DNA of 8,396 nucleotides, from assembly GCA_048498415.1 (NCBI GenBank), contig JBEHYA010000086.1, positions 1 to 8,396 on the forward strand, given 5' to 3'. The translations under genes and the position numbers were made by a program. This document shows, one piece after another, positions 1-6,839 of this stretch; the stretch's first letter is position 1, and each line of letters starts with the position of its first letter. The notes under the pieces were generated by a model. It was not told the origin of the DNA. It searched no databases and was given only the letters and a program-made list of their open reading frames with translations. This stretch comes from JBEHYA01 sp048498415 (GTDB lineage Bacteria > Pseudomonadota > Alphaproteobacteria > UBA9219 > RGZA01).

Positions 1-2050
1 GATCGGTCAGCGATAGCGTCGCGCGCACGCGGTACATGGGGTCGTCCCCCGTCTCCGCCCGGCGCCAGAGTTCTTCCGCACGGTCTAGATGGCCCGCCTG
101 GCTCAGGAATACGCCGCGCAGGTAATACACCGCCGGCATGGTGTTCTCGAGCTCGGGATGGCGCTGCGTCAAACGGTCCAGCACCTTCGCGGCGAACACG
201 TTATTGCCGGCGGCCAAACAGGCCTCCGTGGCGGCGATCGAGAAATTGGTGAAGAACGGATCGGGGTATTTGCCCAAAACGCTATCCGCTTCCACGAACA
301 GCTCGTTCGCTTTCTTCCAGTTATGCAGCCGGCCATAGGCGACCGCCTGCCATAAATGCGCTTCGCTGTTCTCGCGCAAATCCGGCGCGTCCAAATCTTT
401 GACGGCATTCTCGCTATCGCGGGTCAGCACGCGTACCGCCCCGCGTAAGGCTAAAAATTCCGAACGCAGCGCGATATCCGGCACTTCGCGTTCCAGCATG
501 TTCAATAAGCCCAGCGCTTCCTGCGGGTGCCCGCGCGCAAAATCGAAGCGCGCCATGTCAAAGCGCATGCGGTCGCGGTCGGCCACGGGAATTTCGGAGA
601 GCGCGCGCTCCATGCGCTGGCGCATCAGCGTGTAGCCCACTTCCGACGGGCCGTACCAGGTGCGGAAATCATATAATTTATTGCTCGTACCATCATCCGA
701 GGTGGCGATGCCGGTATCCGCATCCGGCGACAGGCGCAAACCTTTGCGGCCGCTGATTTCAATGCCTGCCGTCTGGCGTTTCACATCGATGCCATCGCTG
801 CGCGGCGCAACCACCACGCCCTGCTCGGCGGGAATAAAATCAAGATCGGCGTACGCGTAAGCCAGGCGCACCGCCTGCCCCGATTGCACGAGCGGCACGA
901 TGAGAAGCAGATCGCCGATTTCCGGATCATACATGCGCACGACATCGCCGGGCTTGGAAAGCGGCAATACCAGGCGCGCGCCCAGCGCATAGCTTGGCTG
1001 CGGCACCGGCGTTAAACTGATGGGCGCCGTCGGCACGCCCGACGACGCGTAAATCGACCACAGCGTATCATCGCGCATGATGCGCAAATTCAGCTTCTGC
1101 GGCATGTAAAAGCGAATGGCCGTCGCGCCGCTTTCCGTTGGCACAATTTCGGGCGTGACCAGCGGCACGCTCTTTGCCATCTGCGTGAGGTTCTGGCTAA
1201 GCTTGCGGTCGAACACGATGTACACGAAATCGCCGCGGCGGAAAATGGCCGCCGGCACCTGCTGGCCGGGATCAAGGGCAATCAGCAGCACGGGCTCCCC
1301 TGCAATCTGTTCCAGATGCGGCGGCGTATAATCGGATGGGTTATGCGACAGCGCATCGGGGCGAATGGTGCTATCGCCTTCCAGCGGAATTGTCTCATCC
1401 GTCTTCGACGTGGGCGCGGCATCGGGCGCGGGCGCAGCCGGCGTAGCGGCGCTTGGCGCCGCGGCGTTCGGCGCAGCGTTCGGCGCGGCGGCTGGCGTGG
1501 CCGGTGTTGCCGGCGCAGCCGCGGGCGCCGCATTGGCGGGCGCGGGCGGCGTTTCCGCCGGCGAGCCGCCGGGCGGCGCCTTCAAATCCAGTACAATGCG
1601 CGTGCCGTCCTGGAAGGATTCATTGGTGACGCCCGCCTGCAAATGCAGCGTCACGATCACGCCGTTTTCTTCCACCTTCTGTTCCAGCGACGTCACAAAC
1701 GTGATCGGTTTTTTGGAAGCGGGCGACAGATCAATCGCCGCCGCCTTTTCAAACCGCAGGGTGAGCAGATCGTCATGCTGCGACAGGCTATAGGCCACCG
1801 CGAACGGCCAATCAAAAACAATGCGCTGGAAATCGTCATGCACGCCAACGCGCACACTGACTTTGGGAAATTCATCGGGGGCGGGTTGCGCCGGCGCGGC
1901 GCTGGCTTTGGGCGCCGGGACCTTGCGCGTCGCGGCATCGGCGGGCAGTGCGGCCACACACGCGAAGGCCGCCAGCAAAACCAGCAGAGCCCGCTGAATT
2001 GCAAAGCGTTTACGCGCCGTTATGACAGGTAATTGCAGATACGCCGCCAA
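1..2050 (-). CDS. Large secreted/periplasmic protein, possible AMIN-like N-terminal half and TPR-like C-terminal half (partial, runs off left edge)
   Basis: One uninterrupted reading frame of about 683 codons runs from near 2050 to the left edge with no stop, so the C-terminus is missing. Residues 12-39 look like a Sec signal peptide: a basic stretch (ARKRFAIQR), a hydrophobic core (ALLVLLAAFACVAAL) and a likely cleavage after ADA. Residues 64-157 are beta-rich (SVRVGVHDDFQRIVFDW through RIVLDLK) and could be an AMIN-like domain. Residues 160-215 are an Ala/Pro/Asn-rich linker. Residues 250-430 form a second beta-rich region. Residues about 494-683 are helical with TPR-like hairpins, for example AGHLDRAEELWRRAE near the edge. 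No ATG precedes the signal peptide. An in-frame TAG lies at 2105-2107, and the candidate starts are TTG at 2089, 2068 or 2050, none with a strong Shine-Dalgarno. I chose 2050 because it gives the most normal signal peptide. The gene lies directly downstream of cheZ, so a motility or cell-envelope role is inferred. It may be FimV-like, but the family is not established. Confidence 0.78.
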   Translation of the reverse strand, partial: MAAYLQLPVITARKRFAIQRALLVLLAAFACVAALPADAATRKVPAPKASAAPAQPAPDEFPKVSVRVGVHDDFQRIVFDWPFAVAYSLSQHDDLLTLRFEKAAAIDLSPASKKPITFVTSLEQKVEENGVIVTLHLQAGVTNESFQDGTRIVLDLKAPPGGSPAETPPAPANAAPAAAPATPATPAAAPNAAPNAAAPSAATPAAPAPDAAPTSKTDETIPLEGDSTIRPDALSHNPSDYTPPHLEQIAGEPVLLIALDPGQQVPAAIFRRGDFVYIVFDRKLSQNLTQMAKSVPLVTPEIVPTESGATAIRFYMPQKLNLRIMRDDTLWSIYASSGVPTAPISLTPVPQPSYALGARLVLPLSKPGDVVRMYDPEIGDLLLIVPLVQSGQAVRLAYAYADLDFIPAEQGVVVAPRSDGIDVKRQTAGIEISGRKGLRLSPDADTGIATSDDGTSNKLYDFRTWYGPSEVGYTLMRQRMERALSEIPVADRDRMRFDMARFDFARGHPQEALGLLNMLEREVPDIALRSEFLALRGAVRVLTRDSENAVKDLDAPDLRENSEAHLWQAVAYGRLHNWKKANELFVEADSVLGKYPDPFFTNFSIAATEACLAAGNNVFAAKVLDRLTQRHPELENTMPAVYYLRGVFLSQAGHLDRAEELWRRAETGDDPMYRVRATLSLTD

Positions 2051-2111
2051 GAACCCCGAAGCCCCCAAAGCCCTGTTTCGAAAAGGCAAAAGTGAGGGGG
2101 TATTCTAGCCG

Positions 2112-2753
2112 TTATCCGAAGAGTTTGTCGATATCGTCCTGCTTGATGGCATCCGCGCCGGCCTGCGGGCCATTGAGCAAATGCTTGTCCGGATCGGTGG
2201 CCTTGGAGAGATCCAGCTTCTGGCCGGTGACTTTGGCCATCTGGAAGCCCATCTGCTCCAGCGACTTCACCAGCGTGAGAATCTGGCCCTCAATGTGCTT
2301 TAGCGTGCGCACGACCTTGGTGATGCGCTGGCCGGTGATATCCTGGAAATTGCAGGCTTCATAAATGCCGGTGACCTGTTCCATCAGCTTGCCGTTAGCA
2401 TCCGCCGGCAGTTCGCCCGCGATTGTGCTAATCCGGTCACAGCAGTCCATGATCTTGTTGGTCGCTTCTTCGGTGGCGCCCACCACCTGATCCAGCTGGT
2501 CGTTGGCAGCGGGGATATGTTCGTCGCTGATCGCATCGGCATGAATGGCCGCCAGTTCCTTGTGGCTGCTCGCGATGTATTCGGAAAGCTGGGTCAACTG
2601 CGTGAAGACCTCAACATTCACATTCGCTTTCTGCAGGGTGGCGATCACGCTATCCACCAGCTTTTGCAGATTGGTGTCGCTGATCGTGCCGCCGCAATCG
2701 GCAACGGCCTTTTTCAGCGTATTCTGCAGATCATTGGGCGTGGTGCCGGTCAT
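2112..2753 (-). CDS. cheZ: Chemotaxis protein phosphatase CheZ
   Basis: 213 residues, about the length of E. coli CheZ (214). CheZ dephosphorylates CheY-P in the cytoplasm and so resets the flagellar switch. The family signature QDITGQ lies at 137-142. D138 and Q142 match the E. coli residues D143 and Q147 that position the attacking water. The protein is largely helical, as expected for the long four-helix-bundle dimer, and a flexible stretch (about 183-203) leads to the acidic C-terminal tail DDIDKLFG. That tail resembles the CheY-tethering peptide of enterobacterial CheZ. The ATG start is supported by AAGGAA about 9 nt upstream. The gene follows cheY with a 33-bp gap, so substrate and phosphatase are probably co-transcribed. 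The remaining sequence differs a good deal from the enterobacterial protein, as is usual for alphaproteobacterial CheZ. Confidence 0.93.
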   Translation of the reverse strand: MTGTTPNDLQNTLKKAVADCGGTISDTNLQKLVDSVIATLQKANVNVEVFTQLTQLSEYIASSHKELAAIHADAISDEHIPAANDQLDQVVGATEEATNKIMDCCDRISTIAGELPADANGKLMEQVTGIYEACNFQDITGQRITKVVRTLKHIEGQILTLVKSLEQMGFQMAKVTGQKLDLSKATDPDKHLLNGPQAGADAIKQDDIDKLFG

Positions 2754-2786
2754 GGGGGAAATTCCTTGCGAAAACGCTATAAGGGG

Positions 2787-3173
2787 TTAGAACGCGCCGA
2801 GCACGCCAACAATTTTCTGCTTCAAGGTTTCCGCGTTGAACGGCTTCACAATATAATTGTTCACGCCCGCCTGCTTGGCCGCGATCACGTTTTCGGTTTT
2901 GCTTTCCGCCGTGATCATAATAAAGGGCATGCCCTTCAGCTTGGCATCCGCGCGCACTTCTTTTAAAAGCTGCAAACCGGTCATCGGCTCCATGTTCCAG
3001 TCGGAAATCACCAGGCCGTATTCCTTTTCGCGCAGCATACCCAGCGCCATCGTGCCGTCGGTCGCTTCGCCGATGTTCTTGAAGCCGAGCTGCTTGAGAA
3101 GATTACTGATGATGCGCAGCATGGTTTTGTAATCGTCAACCACCAGCACATTCATATCCATATTGACTGCCAT
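2787..3173 (-). CDS. cheY: Single-domain chemotaxis response regulator CheY
   Basis: 128 residues, one receiver domain with no output domain. All catalytic positions of the family are present: acidic pair D13/D14, phospho-acceptor D58 in SDWNM, T88 in MITAE, the switch aromatic Y107 and K110 in VKPF. Each is offset by one from E. coli CheY (D12, D13, D57, T87, Y106, K109). The DWNM context after the acceptor is typical of motor-binding CheY, and FliM with a CheY-binding motif is encoded in the same neighbourhood. When phosphorylated by CheA (not in this window) it should bind FliM and change motor behaviour. The start at 3173 has GGAG about 10 nt upstream, while Met5 and Met7 lie too deep to leave a full first beta strand lead-in. 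A 390-bp gap separates it from the upstream motE-like gene, so it may have its own promoter. Confidence 0.95.
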   Translation of the reverse strand: MAVNMDMNVLVVDDYKTMLRIISNLLKQLGFKNIGEATDGTMALGMLREKEYGLVISDWNMEPMTGLQLLKEVRADAKLKGMPFIMITAESKTENVIAAKQAGVNNYIVKPFNAETLKQKIVGVLGAF

Positions 3174-3408
3174 GACAGGCGCTCCAGAATTCAGCTCGAG
3201 AGGAAGGGATCAGGAAAAACAGAAGAGTTGAAGCCTAAGATATAAGCCGCGAGCCTTAATAAATGCTTATTGTACCGGCATAGCGGGGGATTCACCGGCA
3301 TGCGCAGCTTAAAAAGCTATGAATGTTTCGGCGGCAGTCAAACGCAGAAATTGTTTTGCAGAAGCAATGACAACCCGTTGCAGCGGTAAGACTGATTAGC
3401 CACTCATT
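3174..3408. other. Intergenic segment upstream of cheY without a gene
   Basis: No credible coding frame lies between cheY and the inverted repeat. The cheY ribosome binding site falls within its first 20 bases. A near-match to a CtrA site is at 3256-3270, and a small perfect hairpin (AGCTT/AAGCT with a 3-nt loop) is near 3307-3319. I looked for a sigma-54 GG-N10-GC pattern pointing at cheY and found only a poor one. The segment most likely holds the cheY promoter, but I cannot place its -35 and -10 boxes. Confidence 0.5.
3256..3270. promoter_or_regulatory. Possible CtrA-like site (TTAA-N7-TTAT) upstream of cheY
   Basis: TTAA at 3256-3259, a 7-nt spacer and TTAT at 3267-3270 differ by one base from the alphaproteobacterial CtrA consensus TTAA-N7-TTAA. 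The site is 83 bp upstream of the cheY start. CtrA control of motility genes is known in many Alphaproteobacteria. A/T-rich matches of this kind also arise by chance, and the region also forms a short AATAA/TTATT dyad. Confidence 0.25.
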
Positions 3409-3497
3409 CGTCATTGCGAGCGCAGCGAAGCAATCCATACGGTCCCTCGTTTAGACCCCACATGGATTGCCACGGCGCTGCGCGCCTCGCAATGACG
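3409..3497. repeat. Long imperfect inverted repeat (dispersed palindromic element type)
   Basis: The left arm 3409-3438 (CGTCATTGCGAG at its outer end, CAATCCAT at its inner end) is matched by the reverse complement of the right arm 3462-3497. The right arm carries extra bases in its middle, and a loop of 23 bp separates the arms. Outer bases ACTC/GAGT around it extend the symmetry loosely. Arms of the form CGTCATTGCGAG...GCAATCCA are, as I recall, scattered in many copies through several proteobacterial genomes. I do not know a firm family name. It lies between two same-strand genes and carries no coding frame. Confidence 0.8.
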
Positions 3498-3515
3498 AGT
3501 CAGCCGAATACAGGC

Positions 3516-3535
3516 ATCCCCGCGAAAGCGGGGAT
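3516..3535. repeat. Perfect 8-bp stem hairpin with 4-nt loop, repeat-like
   Basis: ATCCCCGC (3516-3523), loop GAAA, then GCGGGGAT (3528-3535). On the plus strand the loop is a GNRA tetraloop; read leftward it is TTTC. It sits 28 bp past the stop of the motE-like gene, but no T-run follows it in the leftward transcript, so it is not a standard Rho-independent terminator. It could still protect or attenuate the 3' end of the fliL operon mRNA. Units with this CCCCGC/GCGGGG core are often dispersed repeats, and it lies only 18 bp from the longer inverted repeat. Confidence 0.7.
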
Positions 3536-3563
3536 CCAGTTTGGTTTTTCTATGTAAAAAAAG

Positions 3564-4451
3564 TTACGGCGGCGTCGGCAGCGGCTTATGGTTCATCAAA
3601 GCCGACGTAAGCTCTTTACCCTTCACCGGATCCATCGCGGCCAGTACCGGCGCCACGCGCGCTTCCTTCATGCGGCTCACCACATTCACCAGCGTGTCGA
3701 TATCCAGCTTCTCTAAAATGGTTGCGGCATCCTTGGGTTTCATGGTCTCGTAAATCTTGACCATCGAGGTGATCTCGGCCTTCTGCTTGTCGTCGGCTTC
3801 ACCAATAATCTTGCGCACATCCGCCTGCATGGCTTTCAGGTCGCTGATCTTGCGATCCACGCGGCTTTCCGTAACTTTTAGCAACGCTTCGCGCTGATCG
3901 AGTTCGCGGCCGCGCTTGTCCAGTTCCTGCCGGCGTTCGGATAAACGCTTTAGAATATTCACTTCCGCATCGGAATACGCATCGGGGTCGACCATCTGCG
4001 GGTCTTGCACGGCCGGCGCGCCGCTATCGGCGGCAGGCGCCGGTGCAGGCGTTGGCGCGGGCACAGGCGCAGCCGCTTCCGGGGCGGGCGCGGCGGGTGC
4101 GGCGGCGGGGGCTTCCGTTTTTGCGGCATCGGGTTTCGTATCGGCCTTGGCGTCCGCCGCCGGCGCATCGGCGGGCTTGGCGGCATCTGTTTTTGCTTCT
4201 GCGCTCGCATCCGCCTTAACGTCGGCGGACGGCGCATCTTTCTTGGCGTCGTCTTTTTTGGGCTCTTCTTTCTTGGCCGCGTCCTTTTTCGGGTCGGCAT
4301 CGGCGGCGTTGGCGGCGTTCATTTCCGGCATCTTGCCGGCAAAAATCAGATGCGCGCTATCCACCAGCTTCTCGCCCATCATGAGCACGGCAAGAAAGAT
4401 CACCACAAAAAGGCCAAGGCGCAGGCGGCTGGTGCGGGCGAAAAGTTTCAT
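3564..4451 (-). CDS. motE: MotE-like flagellar membrane protein with MgtE_N-type C-terminal domain
   Basis: 295 residues. A basic N-terminus is followed by one hydrophobic segment (about 11-26, LGLFVVIFLAVLMMG), so the rest is probably periplasmic, anchored as an uncleaved signal. Residues 46-148 are an Ala/Lys/Asp- then Ala/Pro-rich low-complexity linker. Residues 158-225 look like a coiled coil rich in Glu/Arg/Lys (ILKRLSERRQELDKRGREL). Residues 228-290 (KIYETMKPKDAATILEKLD, then VVSRMKEARVAPVLAAMDP) resemble the MgtE N-terminal/FliG-like helical fold. This layout fits the MotE family, known in rhizobia as a periplasmic chaperone for the motor protein MotC. Here it follows fliM and DUF6468, overlapping the latter's stop by 4 bp (ATGA), so translation is probably coupled. 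The linker is long for the family. Assignment to MotE is by architecture and context, and the exact role in this organism is unknown. Confidence 0.8.
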   Translation of the reverse strand: MKLFARTSRLRLGLFVVIFLAVLMMGEKLVDSAHLIFAGKMPEMNAANAADADPKKDAAKKEEPKKDDAKKDAPSADVKADASAEAKTDAAKPADAPAADAKADTKPDAAKTEAPAAAPAAPAPEAAAPVPAPTPAPAPAADSGAPAVQDPQMVDPDAYSDAEVNILKRLSERRQELDKRGRELDQREALLKVTESRVDRKISDLKAMQADVRKIIGEADDKQKAEITSMVKIYETMKPKDAATILEKLDIDTLVNVVSRMKEARVAPVLAAMDPVKGKELTSALMNHKPLPTPP

Positions 4452-5038
4452 GCGCTCTTATCCATCTTGGCCAGCGCCGATTGCAGGTCGCGCTCGGCAT
4501 CCGAGAGCTTGGGCTGCCTGGTATCTTCGGCGGGTTTCACCGGCAGCGGCGCGGGCGGCACGGTTTTGGCGCCCACTGGCGCCGGCTTCGTCCATACCGG
4601 AATATTTTTCTCCGGCGCTTTTTCTTTTTCCGCCAGCGGCTTTACTTCCGGCAGCTTCGGCGCGACCGGTTTTTCTTCCGGCATGGGCGCAAGGGGCGGC
4701 CGTGCATCGCGCGCCTTGGTCTGCGCGCTGCTGGTCTGATCGGTAAGGCGCGTCGCAATCTTATCGGCGGCATCAATCAAAAAGTGCAGTTCATCGCGGA
4801 GCGCTGTGGCGCGTGCCGCTGCCTGTTCCACTTCGCTGCCTTTTTCTTTGGCCGTGCTGGTCAGTTCATGAATGGCGCGCTCCGCCCGCGCAATCGCGCT
4901 TGTGAAATCGCCCAGGAATTTTTCCATCGCGAAGCGATTTTTATCCAGTTCCGCCAAACGCTTTTCCAGGCGGAAGGCGTATAGCAGCACGCCGCCCAGA
5001 ACAACGATGCACACTATATTGAGCGCAATACCAATCAT
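4448..5038 (-). CDS. DUF6468 family flagellar-operon membrane protein
   Basis: 196 residues of unknown function. The N-terminus is a hydrophobic segment (about 2-21, IGIALNIVCIVVLGGVLLYA) followed by basic residues RLEKR, which suggests one membrane anchor with the bulk cytoplasmic. Residues 23-108 are a predicted coiled coil or long helix (RLEKRLAELDKNRFAMEKFL and onwards). Residues 110-170 are Pro/Lys/Glu-rich and probably disordered. A short C-terminal helix (LSDAERDLQSALAKMDKSA) follows. I recognise this arrangement, immediately after fliM and before a MotE-like gene, as the alphaproteobacterial DUF6468 family. The ATG lies 3 bp after the fliM stop with only a weak ribosome binding site, so it likely depends on reinitiation from fliM. 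A stator or C-ring accessory role is inference from position alone. Confidence 0.85.
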   Translation of the reverse strand: MIGIALNIVCIVVLGGVLLYAFRLEKRLAELDKNRFAMEKFLGDFTSAIARAERAIHELTSTAKEKGSEVEQAAARATALRDELHFLIDAADKIATRLTDQTSSAQTKARDARPPLAPMPEEKPVAPKLPEVKPLAEKEKAPEKNIPVWTKPAPVGAKTVPPAPLPVKPAEDTRQPKLSDAERDLQSALAKMDKSA

Positions 5039-5041
5039 GGA

Positions 5042-6133
5042 TTACCGGTTCGCCAGTTCTTCGTCGCGCGCGCGTTGAATAAGATCTTCATCCACCATCA
5101 CCGCAATGTGCCCGTTGCGCCGGCCCATGCGGCCCCTGAACAGCGCCACTTCGCCGCTGCGCAGTTCCACGATGCTGTCCGGCTTCACATTCAGCGGCAC
5201 AAACGTGCCGGGCTTCAAATTCAGCACGTCGTTAAGGCTCATCGTCACTTCATCGAGCACCGCGTGCATGCTCATATCGGTCTGCAATAGTTCATTACCC
5301 AAGTGGGTTTCCCAGATGGAATCGCGGCCGAACTTTTCGCCCATGAACATCTGGAGCAGAAGTTCACGCACGGGTTCCAGCGTGGCGTAGGGAATTAAAA
5401 TTTCCAGCCGCCCGCCGCGGTCTTCCATATCAATGCGGAGTTTCACCAGCACCGCGGCGTTTGCAGGCCGCGCAATCGTGGCAAAGCGCGGGTTGGTTTC
5501 CAAGCGGTCAAAACGGCAGGTCACCTGGCTCAAGGGGTCAAACGCGCCGCTTAAATCAGCCAGCACCACATGCACCATGCGTTCCACAAGGTTGCGTTCA
5601 ATCGTGGTATACGGCCGGCCTTCAATGCGCATCGCGGCGGTGCCGCGGCGGCCGCCCAGCAGCACGTCGACGATCGAATAGATCATCGCGCTATCGACAA
5701 CCATCAGCCCCGAATTATCCCACTCTTCCGCCTTGAACACGGCGAGCATGGCGGGGAGCGGGATGGAGTTCAGATAATCGCCGAAACGCACTGAGGAAAT
5801 TTGATCGAGGCTGACTTCCACGTTATCCGACGTGAAGTTGCGAAGGCTGGTCGAGAGCATGCGCACCAGACGGTCGAACACGACTTCCAGCATGGGCAGG
5901 CGTTCGTAGTTGACCAGCGCGCTATTGACCAGCGCCATGATGCCCGAATTATTATCGTCCCCGCCACCATCACCAAAACCCAGCAGGCTATCGATTTCAT
6001 TCTGGCTGAGTACGCGGGCTTCGCCGCCCATCGCGGCCGCCATATCATCACCGCCGCCCGCCGCGCCGGCATCACCCGCGCCGGCTGCCGCCCATTCGGC
6101 GGCCATTTTTTCTTCTTCGGTCATCTCGGCCAT
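5042..6133 (-). CDS. fliM: Flagellar motor switch protein FliM
   Basis: 363 residues, slightly longer than E. coli FliM (334). FliM forms the C-ring with FliG and FliN and receives CheY-P. The CheY-binding motif LSQNEIDSLL is at 42-51, compared with the extreme N-terminus in E. coli. It is preceded by an Ala/Gly/acidic extension (1-38). The middle domain (about 62-260) includes the GGxxG motif at 160-164 (GGRRG) that contacts FliG. The C-terminal SpoA-type domain (about 285-355, with NLKPGTFVPLN) pairs with FliN. The ATG start has GAGGG about 6 nt upstream. The gene begins 15 bp after the fliL stop and ends 3 bp before the DUF6468 start. All expected regions are present and nothing looks damaged. 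Confidence 0.97.
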   Translation of the reverse strand: MAEMTEEEKMAAEWAAAGAGDAGAAGGGDDMAAAMGGEARVLSQNEIDSLLGFGDGGGDDNNSGIMALVNSALVNYERLPMLEVVFDRLVRMLSTSLRNFTSDNVEVSLDQISSVRFGDYLNSIPLPAMLAVFKAEEWDNSGLMVVDSAMIYSIVDVLLGGRRGTAAMRIEGRPYTTIERNLVERMVHVVLADLSGAFDPLSQVTCRFDRLETNPRFATIARPANAAVLVKLRIDMEDRGGRLEILIPYATLEPVRELLLQMFMGEKFGRDSIWETHLGNELLQTDMSMHAVLDEVTMSLNDVLNLKPGTFVPLNVKPDSIVELRSGEVALFRGRMGRRNGHIAVMVDEDLIQRARDEELANR

Positions 6134-6148
6134 TTCAGCCCTCTATAC

Positions 6149-6820
6149 TTATTGCACCAGCATTTGCTGGAACAGCACATCTTTTACCTTGATGGGATGC
6201 ACGGCATCCGCCACGCGGAACAAAAGTTCTTCGCGCAGGCGATAGAGGCCGGCGGAACCGCGTAAATCATCCAGGCGCAACTCGCGTAAATACGTCTGGA
6301 AATTATCGATAATACGCGGCTTCAAATTTTCAATCGCGGCCTTGTCGGCTTCCGATTCAAGTTCCAGCTGCACGACGAGGCGGAGATAGGTCTGCCGGCG
6401 CCCGTCGCCGCTGATATTGACCATTATTTCCCCAAGGTCGTAAAAAACCGATTTACCGGCCTTTTCTTTTTTATCTTCTTTCTTTTCGGCTTCTGCCGCC
6501 TTGCCTTCGCCGCCCGGCGTCGCGCTGTCGGAGGCCGCGGCATCATCGGTCGCTGCTGGGTGTTTTTTGCCGCCAATGACGCCAAAGGCAAACAGGCCGC
6601 CCACAATGGCACCGACCAGCACCAGCACGCCGACAATGATCAAAACGATTTTAAGTGGAAATTTTTTCTTTGGCGCTTCCGCGGGCGCGCCTTCGCCGCC
6701 TTCGCCTTCCGCAGCCGGCGCGTCGTCTTCTTTCTTTTCTTCGTCTTCCGCTTTGGGCTTTTCTTTTTTCTTGTCGGCCACGGCTTTCATCCCCCGTTTT
6801 GAACTGCCCCAGGGCGTCAT
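6149..6820 (-). CDS. fliL: Flagellar basal body-associated protein FliL
   Basis: 223 residues from the ATG at 6820. FliL is a single-pass inner-membrane protein that surrounds or supports the stator near the basal body. Residues 13-53 are charged and low in complexity, hydrophobic residues 54-82 (FPLKIVLIIVGVLVLVG onwards) form the membrane segment, and residues 85-122 are a periplasmic Ala/Glu/Lys linker. Residues 124-223 form the conserved FliL domain (SVFYDLGEIMVNI, then RIIDNFQTYLREL), ending in VKDVLFQQMLVQ, the usual C-terminus. The start is uncertain. ATG 6820 has AGGAT about 4 nt upstream, while ATG 6790 (Met11) has a G-run immediately before it. Both give the same membrane topology. 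It is the first gene of the leftward operon, and its upstream region is shared with flgF. Confidence 0.95.
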   Translation of the reverse strand: MTPWGSSKRGMKAVADKKKEKPKAEDEEKKEDDAPAAEGEGGEGAPAEAPKKKFPLKIVLIIVGVLVLVGAIVGGLFAFGVIGGKKHPAATDDAAASDSATPGGEGKAAEAEKKEDKKEKAGKSVFYDLGEIMVNISGDGRRQTYLRLVVQLELESEADKAAIENLKPRIIDNFQTYLRELRLDDLRGSAGLYRLREELLFRVADAVHPIKVKDVLFQQMLVQ

Positions 6821-6839
6821 TTATCCTATGGCAGAAAAG

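Noticed and set aside
1316..2032. Long plus-strand frame rich in Arg/Gly opposite the secreted protein
   Set aside because: It lies over the GC-rich Ala/Pro coding stretch of the minus-strand gene. It has no family features, and the minus frame has a signal peptide and domain structure.
2517..2966. Plus-strand frame of 149 codons across cheZ and cheY
   Set aside because: It crosses two well-identified genes on the other strand and shows no recognisable domain.
3516..3535. Hairpin as an intrinsic terminator of the fliL operon
   Set aside because: The stem is good but no T-run follows it in the leftward direction. On the plus strand there is no upstream gene to terminate.
3409..3535. CRISPR array or insertion-sequence ends
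   Set aside because: There is only one copy of each palindrome, no regular spacers, no transposase and no flanking target duplication that I can see.
3916..4746. Plus-strand frames of 276 and 244 codons opposite the MotE-like and DUF6468 genes
   Set aside because: They are antisense products of Ala/Pro/Lys-rich repeats (strings of Ala/Ser or Arg/Gly). No ribosome binding site or recognisable domain is present, and they span two recognised genes.
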